Source of the DNA: Pseudomonas pisciculturae
Lineage (GTDB): Bacteria > Pseudomonadota > Gammaproteobacteria > Pseudomonadales > Pseudomonadaceae
Reading direction: 5' to 3'
Assembly (NCBI RefSeq): GCF_015461805.1
Contig: NZ_JACVZE010000003.1
Location: 310,001 to 374,000 of the forward strand
DNA length: 64,000 nt
Shown: one piece after another, positions 58,410 to 64,000 of the stretch
How positions within the stretch are numbered: position 1 is the stretch's first letter
How the letters are laid out: every line of letters begins with the position of its first letter
Program-made: the position numbers and the translations under genes
Notes under the pieces: generated by a model
What the model saw: only the letters and a program-made list of their open reading frames with translations
Database searches by the model: none
Told to the model about the DNA's origin: nothing

Positions 58410-60326
58410 ATGTACCGTTGGTTAGCCGAAAAGTTGGGGAATGTCAGCGTCAAATCCAAGCTGGGTGTCGGTTTTGGCCTGGTATTACTGCTCACGCTGA
58501 TGATCACCTTCACCGGCTGGACCGGCCTGGGGGATGTGATCAGTCGCGGCGACAAACTGGGGTATATCTCCAGCCTCAATGCGCTGAGCAAAGATCTGCG
58601 CATCGCCCGCCTCGACTACGAAATGCGCCGTGGCGAACAAGGCCCCAATGCTGTCAGCGACCTGCTGAACAAGCTCGACAGCGGCTTGAAGACGGCCAGC
58701 AGCCTGATCGAACAACCCGCCGACATTGCCCTGATCGACGACCAACTGGCGGCGGTAGACCAGTACAAGCGTGCGTTCAGCACCATGGTGCAGGCCGCCG
58801 CCCACCGTGAAGACGCCCGCAGCAAGTTGGGCGATACCGCAGACAACGCGGTGGCCAAGATCAACGAGATTGAAAAGTCTCTGCTGCAAGGCGATAGCGT
58901 CGTTCAGTTCAATAGCGTGGTGGAGCTGAGCAAACTGATCCAACAAGCTCGCTTCCAGGTACGCGGCTACACCTACAGCGGCAAGGTCGAGGCCGAGCAG
59001 CCCGCACTGGATGCCATCGACAATGCCTTGAAAAAGATCACCAGCCTCAACGGCCAGATACCTGATCAATATTCAATCAACCTGCAACAAGCCAGCGTCT
59101 CGCTGCAAGCCTACCGCGCAGCCGTCAGCCAATACCGCGACTCGCAATCGGCCAGCGCCGCCGCGCTCAAATCCATGGCCGCCCAGGGCGACCTCCTACT
59201 GAGCCACAGCGATAAACTGACGGTTTCCCAAACCGTGGTGCGCGATGCCGACGCCGCGCATGCCAAACAACTGCTGATGATGGCCACCGTACTTGCGCTG
59301 ATCTTCGGCCTGGTAGCGGCCTGGGCGATTACCCGCCAGATCATCATTCCGCTGAACCAGACCTTGCAGGTGGCCGAGCGCGTCGCCTCAGGCGACCTGA
59401 GCCACAACCTGAACTCCACGCGCCAGGACGAGCTGGGCCAGCTGCAACGGGCCATGCAGAGCATGACCGTGGGCCTTCGCGAGCTGATCGGCGGCATCAG
59501 CGATGGCGTCACCCAGATCGCCAGCGCCGCCGAGCAACTGTCGGCCGTGACTGAGCAAACCAGTGCCGGCGTGAACAGCCAAAAAGTCGAAACCGACCAG
59601 GTCGCCACCGCCATGAACGAGATGGCCGCGACGGTGCAGGAAGTGGCGCGCAACGCTGAAGAAGCGTCCGAAGCTGCCGTGGCCGCTGACCAGCAGGCCC
59701 GTGAAGGCGACAAGGTGGTGGGTGAAGCCATCGCACAGATTGAGCGCCTGGCTACCGAGGTCGGCAACTCCACAGTCGCCATGGGCGATCTCAAACGCGA
59801 GAGCGACAAGATCGGCAGCGTACTGGACGTGATCAAGTCGGTGGCCCAGCAGACCAACCTGTTGGCGCTCAACGCAGCGATTGAAGCGGCACGGGCTGGT
59901 GAAGCCGGACGTGGCTTCGCAGTGGTCGCCGATGAGGTCCGTAGCCTGGCCCAGCGTACCCAGAAGTCTACCGAAGAGATCGAAGAACTCATTGTTGGCC
60001 TGCAAAGCGGTACCCAGCAGGTGGCAACCATCATGGACAACAGCCGCGGCCTGACCGACAGCAGTGTCGAACTCACTCGCCGCGCCGGCGCCGCGCTGGG
60101 CAATATCACCCGCACGGTGTCGACCATCCAGGCGATGAACTCGCAGATCGCCACGGCCGCCGAACAACAAAGCGCGGTGGCCGAGGAGATTAACCGTAGC
60201 GTGCTGAATGTGCGCGATGTATCGGAACAGACGGCTGCCGCCAGCGAAGAGACCGCCGCGTCGAGTACGGAACTGGCGCGCCTGGGCACACACCTGCAAG
60301 GACTGGTTGGCCGCTTCAGGGTCTGA
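58410..60326 (+). CDS. Methyl-accepting chemotaxis protein, helical-bundle sensor type (McpS-like layout)
   Basis: A 638-residue chemoreceptor. TM1 about 18-38, an all-helical periplasmic domain of about 245 residues (HBM-like), TM2 about 288-308, HAMP (about 309-360), then methylation helices and the signalling tip [20 protein letters not shown]. No CheR-binding NWETF-type pentapeptide at the C-terminus (ends VGRFRV). Periplasmic length and helical content resemble McpS of P. putida, which senses TCA-cycle acids, but ligand residues cannot be assigned here. Preceded by a FliA promoter and GGGGAG. Confidence 0.93.
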   Translation: MYRWLAEKLGNVSVKSKLGVGFGLVLLLTLMITFTGWTGLGDVISRGDKLGYISSLNALSKDLRIARLDYEMRRGEQGPNAVSDLLNKLDSGLKTASSLIEQPADIALIDDQLAAVDQYKRAFSTMVQAAAHREDARSKLGDTADNAVAKINEIEKSLLQGDSVVQFNSVVELSKLIQQARFQVRGYTYSGKVEAEQPALDAIDNALKKITSLNGQIPDQYSINLQQASVSLQAYRAAVSQYRDSQSASAAALKSMAAQGDLLLSHSDKLTVSQTVVRDADAAHAKQLLMMATVLALIFGLVAAWAITRQIIIPLNQTLQVAERVASGDLSHNLNSTRQDELGQLQRAMQSMTVGLRELIGGISDGVTQIASAAEQLSAVTEQTSAGVNSQKVETDQVATAMNEMAATVQEVARNAEEASEAAVAADQQAREGDKVVGEAIAQIERLATEVGNSTVAMGDLKRESDKIGSVLDVIKSVAQQTNLLALNAAIEAARAGEAGRGFAVVADEVRSLAQRTQKSTEEIEELIVGLQSGTQQVATIMDNSRGLTDSSVELTRRAGAALGNITRTVSTIQAMNSQIATAAEQQSAVAEEINRSVLNVRDVSEQTAAASEETAASSTELARLGTHLQGLVGRFRV

Positions 60327-60338
60327 CGCACCTCACCC

Positions 60339-60363
60339 GCGGCGACCTGTCCTGGGTCGCCGC
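60339..60363 (+). terminator. Probable terminator of the first chemoreceptor gene
   Basis: A nine-bp GC stem (GCGGCGACC / GGTCGCCGC) with a 7-base loop, 13 bases past the stop, followed by only a short TTTCACT run; a weak intrinsic terminator. Confidence 0.45.
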
Positions 60364-60507
60364 TTTCACTCTGTGAAATTTCCTACACGCTTATCAGCCT
60401 CACCCGACCGCCAAAAGCGCTAGCGTTCAAGTCACGTCACTGCACTCGCACACCTGCGGTGCGCTGCACGACGACTACATGCGCTATTCGCTTGTCGGAG
60501 GTTAATC

Positions 60508-62415
60508 ATGCTCGGTCGAATGACTCACCTGCTGGGTGATGCCAGTGTCTCCCTCAAACTGGCCCTGGGTTTTTCCTTGATACTGGCCCTGAGCCTCGTC
60601 ATTGCCGTGACCGGCTGGCAAGCCCTCGCGGCTTCCCTATACCGCTCGCAAACACTGACCGTGCTCGCGCAACTGGCAGTCGCTGGCGAGGAGTCGCGGA
60701 CCGATAGAATCCTCTACCGCACGCTTGACGATGCCACGAGCCTCGATAAGTTGAGCGTGAGCTTGGGGAAAATCGATGGGTACCTGAAGGTTCTTTCCAG
60801 CCGACTCAAAGCACCCAAACCCCTTGAGTATCTGCAAAAGATGGCCCGTATTGGCGCATCGTTTGAAACCACACTCAAGGACATGCCCACGTTGGTTCAG
60901 GCACGCCAAAACACCCGCGAAGAACTGAAACAGAGCTCCGCACGGACGGGCGACGTACTGGCGCAACTGGCCAGTGATCTACCTGATCAAGAAGATGAAA
61001 AAGCCCTCGATGCCGTCGAAAACCTGCGCCAAGCCATAGAACAGGCGGAGGATCGTGCCCAAAGCCCTCCTTGGGCGGCCAGCTCGCTAGAGGTTTACGC
61101 ACAGGCCGTAAGCGACGCAGAGCGCAACCTGGAGCTCGCCCACGCGGCTGTTGCGAAGCTGCCTGTCGATAGCGCTGCGCTGAAAAATGCTGTGTTGGAT
61201 ATCCGCTCCCGCCTGACACGACTCAAGGAAGCACAGCTTACGACCGAAAAATCGCAAGACCAGTTAGCGCAGCAGTTGGACCAGTTACTCGCACAGAGCG
61301 ACCTGTTGAGCCAGGATCAAACTGAGCGACGCGACCTTGAAGCCGAGCGCGCCCGCAATCAGACCCTCGGCGTGACCGCTGCGGCATTGCTTTTGGGCGC
61401 TCTGGCGGCCTGGGTGATCGCGGGGCAAATAGTGAAACCACTGCGCAATGCGCTCTCAGTCGCCAATCGCATTGCCGAGGGCGATCTGAGCCACGAAATG
61501 CAGACCGACCGCCGTGATGAGTTGGGGCAGCTGCAACGCAGCATGAGTCAGATGACCCTGAACCTGCGTGGGCTGATTGGCAATATCAGCGATAACGCAC
61601 GGCAAATCGCCAGTTCCGCAGAGGAGCTTTCCGCCGTCACCGAGCAAACCCGTGCGGGTGTGAATAATCAGCGAGCGGAAACCGAGCAGGTGGCCGCCGC
61701 CATGAATCAGATGCTGGCCACCGCCCAGGAAGTTGCACGCCACGCCGAGCAGGCTTCAATTGCCGCCGGCCAGGCCCACCACCAGACTGACCTGGGCGAT
61801 CAGGTCGTGGCGGATGTCGTGGCGCAAATTGAGCACCTCGCCCAAGAGATGGCACGCTCAAGCCAAGCCATGCTGGCGCTGCAACAGGAAAGCCAGAAAA
61901 TCGGCAGCGTGCTGGATGTGATCAAGTCCGTGTCGCAGCAGACCAATCTGCTGGCGCTCAACGCCGCGATAGAGGCGGCACGGGCCGGCGAGGCTGGCCA
62001 AGGGTTCGCGGTCGTCGCCGATGAGGTGCGCAGCCTTGCTCTAAGAACCCAGCAGTCCGCCGAGGAAATCGAAGGCTTGATTGGAGGCCTGCACAACGGC
62101 ACGCAACAGGTCGCCGACATCTTGGACCATAGCCGCACGCTGACCGACAACAGCGTCGGCTTGGCACGCAACGCCGGGGACGCCCTGAGCGAAATCGCTC
62201 GCACAGTGATGGTCATCCAGGAAATGAACCCGCAGATTGCCGCAGCCGCCGAAGAGCAAAGTGCGGTGGCCGAAGAGATCAATCGCAGCGTATTGAAAGT
62301 TCGCGATGCCTCGGAGCAGACCGCCGCCGCCAGTGAACAGACGGCGACGGCGAGCATCGAACTGGCAAGACTGGGCACCGATTTGCAGCAGTGCGTGGGG
62401 CAGTTCAAGGTATGA
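60508..62415 (+). CDS. Methyl-accepting chemotaxis protein, paralogue of the preceding receptor
   Basis: A 635-residue receptor with the same layout: TM1 about 18-38, helical periplasmic domain, TM2 about 287-307, HAMP and the tip [20 protein letters not shown]. Cytoplasmic parts align almost residue by residue with the first receptor, but the periplasmic domains are much more diverged, so ligand should differ. No CheR pentapeptide (ends VGQFKV). GGAGG precedes the ATG. No FliA-type promoter was found in the 181-base gap before it. Confidence 0.92.
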   Translation: MLGRMTHLLGDASVSLKLALGFSLILALSLVIAVTGWQALAASLYRSQTLTVLAQLAVAGEESRTDRILYRTLDDATSLDKLSVSLGKIDGYLKVLSSRLKAPKPLEYLQKMARIGASFETTLKDMPTLVQARQNTREELKQSSARTGDVLAQLASDLPDQEDEKALDAVENLRQAIEQAEDRAQSPPWAASSLEVYAQAVSDAERNLELAHAAVAKLPVDSAALKNAVLDIRSRLTRLKEAQLTTEKSQDQLAQQLDQLLAQSDLLSQDQTERRDLEAERARNQTLGVTAAALLLGALAAWVIAGQIVKPLRNALSVANRIAEGDLSHEMQTDRRDELGQLQRSMSQMTLNLRGLIGNISDNARQIASSAEELSAVTEQTRAGVNNQRAETEQVAAAMNQMLATAQEVARHAEQASIAAGQAHHQTDLGDQVVADVVAQIEHLAQEMARSSQAMLALQQESQKIGSVLDVIKSVSQQTNLLALNAAIEAARAGEAGQGFAVVADEVRSLALRTQQSAEEIEGLIGGLHNGTQQVADILDHSRTLTDNSVGLARNAGDALSEIARTVMVIQEMNPQIAAAAEEQSAVAEEINRSVLKVRDASEQTAAASEQTATASIELARLGTDLQQCVGQFKV

Positions 62416-62430
62416 CCGCCCTCGCTGGCC

Positions 62431-63165
62431 CTACAACACCTGGCGCAAGAAGGCCTGGGCCCGAGGGTCTTTCGGCGCATCGAAGAACTGGGCTGGGGCC
62501 GCGTCTTCCAACAATTTACCGTGATCGAAGAACAGCACCCGGTCGGCCACTTCACGGGCAAAGCCCATTTCGTGGGTGACGCAAACCATGGTCATGCCTT
62601 CCAGGGCCAGGGTTTTCATCACGTCCAGCACTTCGCCGACCATTTCCGGGTCCAGCGCCGAGGTGGGCTCGTCAAACAGCATCACCTTGGGCTCCATCGC
62701 CAGGGCGCGGGCAATCGCTACCCGCTGCTGCTGGCCACCGGAGAGGCGAGAGGGAAACTCGTTGGCTTTCTGGGCGATGCCGACCTTTTCCAGCAAGGCC
62801 AGGGCCTTGGCTTCGCGCTCTTTCTTGCCGCGCTTGCGCACGACTTTTTGCGCCAGGCAGAGGTTTTCCAGCACGGTCATGTGGGGGAACAGGTTGAAGT
62901 GCTGGAACACCATGCCGACTTCGCGGCGGTAGGCATTCACATCGGTCTTCGGGTCGGCCAGTTGCAGGCCGTCGATGCTAACCGAGCCTTCATCAAACTC
63001 TTCCAGGCCGTTGAGGCAGCGCAGAAAGGTGGATTTACCCGAGCCCGACGGGCCGATCACCACCAACACTTCGCCCTTGGCCACCTGAGTGGTGACATGG
63101 TCGACCGCCCGTACCACATGGCCGCGGGTGTCGAAGACTTTTACCAGATCGCGGACTTCAATCAC
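62431..63165 (-). CDS. Polar amino-acid ABC transporter ATP-binding protein (HisP/GlnQ family)
   Basis: A 244-residue ATPase: Walker [11 protein letters not shown]-loop [14 protein letters not shown], signature [15 protein letters not shown], Walker [15 protein letters not shown] and switch His VTHEMGFA. The GTG at 63165 was chosen because GGAGG lies upstream at suitable spacing; a TTG at 63186 would add seven residues. It overlaps the permease stop by eight bases and converges on the second chemoreceptor. Confidence 0.95.
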   Translation of the reverse strand: MIEVRDLVKVFDTRGHVVRAVDHVTTQVAKGEVLVVIGPSGSGKSTFLRCLNGLEEFDEGSVSIDGLQLADPKTDVNAYRREVGMVFQHFNLFPHMTVLENLCLAQKVVRKRGKKEREAKALALLEKVGIAQKANEFPSRLSGGQQQRVAIARALAMEPKVMLFDEPTSALDPEMVGEVLDVMKTLALEGMTMVCVTHEMGFAREVADRVLFFDHGKLLEDAAPAQFFDAPKDPRAQAFLRQVL

Positions 63166-64000
63166 TTTGTGCGAGCCTCCGCTCAAGCCGGCTGGCCATT
63201 TTCGACAGCGGCAGGTTGATCAGCAGGTACAAGCCTGCAACGCAGAACAGGATTTCAAACGGCGAGAACGAGGTGGTGATCACTTCGCGACCGCTTTTTA
63301 GCAGCTCGGTAATCGCAATTACCGAGACCAGCGAGGTGTCTTTGACCAGGCTGATAAATTGCCCGGCCAGCGGCGGCAGCACGCGCTTGAACGCCTGCGG
63401 CAGCACCACGTGACGCATCGACTGGCTGGCGCTCAAGCCCAGGGACCGGGCCGCTTCGTTCTGGCCACGGGTGATGGATTGCACACCCGCGCGCACGATC
63501 TCCGCCACATAGGCGCCCGTGAACAACGACAGCGCGGCGATCCCGGCAAACTCCCGGGACAGGTTGAGTACCGTGCCGATAAAGAAATAGAAAATGAAGA
63601 TCTGCACCAGCAGCGGCGTGCCGCGCACCAGCTCGACATAGATCGTCGACAGGTCCCGAAGCGTCGGGTTGCTGGACAAGCGGCACAAGCCCGTCGCCAA
63701 GCCGATCACCAGGCCCAGGATGCCCGACACCACCGACAGCCACAGCGTGGTCCACAAGCCCCACATCAACGGCCCCAACGCCCAATGCCGGGTCACACCC
63801 ACCACGTCGCCTTCGGCCACATCGTCGCCGCGCGCCACTTGCAGGCTGTTGTCTGCCACGGTGAGCTTTTGCTCAACGCCTGCGTCATTGCGCAGGGTCA
63901 CTTCAGCGACATCGCCTTTGCGCACCAACTCAATAACGGTGGAGATGTCGGCGGCACGCTGGGACTCTTCAGCCTGGTAGGCGAAATACTGCGGTACGCG
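63158..64000 (-). CDS. Polar amino-acid ABC transporter permease (HisM/GlnP family), partial
   Basis: The 280 C-terminal residues are visible; the frame is open to the window edge. An upstream soluble segment ([20 protein letters not shown]) precedes a membrane domain beginning [18 protein letters not shown] and the EAA-like motif [21 protein letters not shown], which contacts the ATPase. [17 protein letters not shown] is typical of the family. The substrate-binding protein is expected outside the window; substrate unknown. Confidence 0.93.
   Translation of the reverse strand, partial: RVPQYFAYQAEESQRAADISTVIELVRKGDVAEVTLRNDAGVEQKLTVADNSLQVARGDDVAEGDVVGVTRHWALGPLMWGLWTTLWLSVVSGILGLVIGLATGLCRLSSNPTLRDLSTIYVELVRGTPLLVQIFIFYFFIGTVLNLSREFAGIAALSLFTGAYVAEIVRAGVQSITRGQNEAARSLGLSASQSMRHVVLPQAFKRVLPPLAGQFISLVKDTSLVSVIAITELLKSGREVITTSFSPFEILFCVAGLYLLINLPLSKMASRLERRLAQSD

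Overview
The window is a chromosomal segment of a Pseudomonas of the fluorescens group. This rests on high G+C coding bias, the class II (medium-chain) pha locus, ponA-pilMNOPQ-aroKB-damX-gltBD and argS-hslVU synteny as known from Pseudomonas, and fluorescens-type REP/REPIN repeats between genes. No rRNA, tRNA, CRISPR, insertion sequence or prophage was seen. About 57 protein genes are called; two run off the ends (gspL at the left, an amino-acid ABC permease at the right).

Layout. 1-7.9 kb: a type II secretion operon, gspC-D-E-F-G-H-I-J-K-L, on the minus strand. 8.1-9.6 kb: a secreted GbpA/CbpD-like AA10 lytic polysaccharide monooxygenase, a plausible cargo of that system. 9.9-17.1 kb: hemE and the glutamate synthase pair gltB-gltD. 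17.4-24.3 kb: a minus-strand operon pilM-pilN-pilO/P-pilQ-aroK-aroB-damX. 24.5-29.7 kb: ponA (plus), then maeB, a staphylococcal-nuclease-like protein and rpmE (minus). 29.9-37.5 kb: priA, argS, an FtsN-like SPOR protein, hslV-hslU and a DUF971 protein (plus). 37.7-42.8 kb: phaC1-phaZ-phaC2-phaD. 42.9-50.4 kb: an orphan LuxR-type response regulator facing a six-gene chaperone-usher fimbrial cluster. 50.4-52.2 kb: phaF, phaI and a PHA-granule-associated protein (minus). 52.3-58.3 kb: ubiE-ubiJ-ubiB, hisI-hisE, tatA-tatB-tatC, rsmE. 58.4-62.4 kb: two paralogous chemoreceptors. 62.4-64 kb: a polar amino-acid ABC transporter ATPase and permease.

The most unusual part is the type IV pilus alignment operon. 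PilM appears to have lost most of its C-terminal half while keeping the extreme C-terminus. PilO and PilP are fused in one 323-residue protein. PilQ lacks the N-terminal AMIN region. All junctions are in frame and the genes stay tightly overlapped, which looks like a compacted, retained machine rather than random decay. The second notable feature is the fimbrial island sitting between phaD and phaF-phaI, genes that adjoin each other in other pseudomonads. It has tandem chaperones and a two-domain tip protein whose pilin half is a paralogue of the next gene.

Regulatory sites that can be read directly include an RpoH-type promoter before hslV, a sigma-54-type promoter before phaC1, a FliA-type promoter before the first chemoreceptor, several intrinsic terminators (one inside the signal-peptide coding region of the nuclease gene), and six REP pairs plus one REP remnant. 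Several starts are rare codons: TTG for ponA, the FtsN-like gene and hslV; GTG for pilO/P, aroK, priA, gspF and rsmE.
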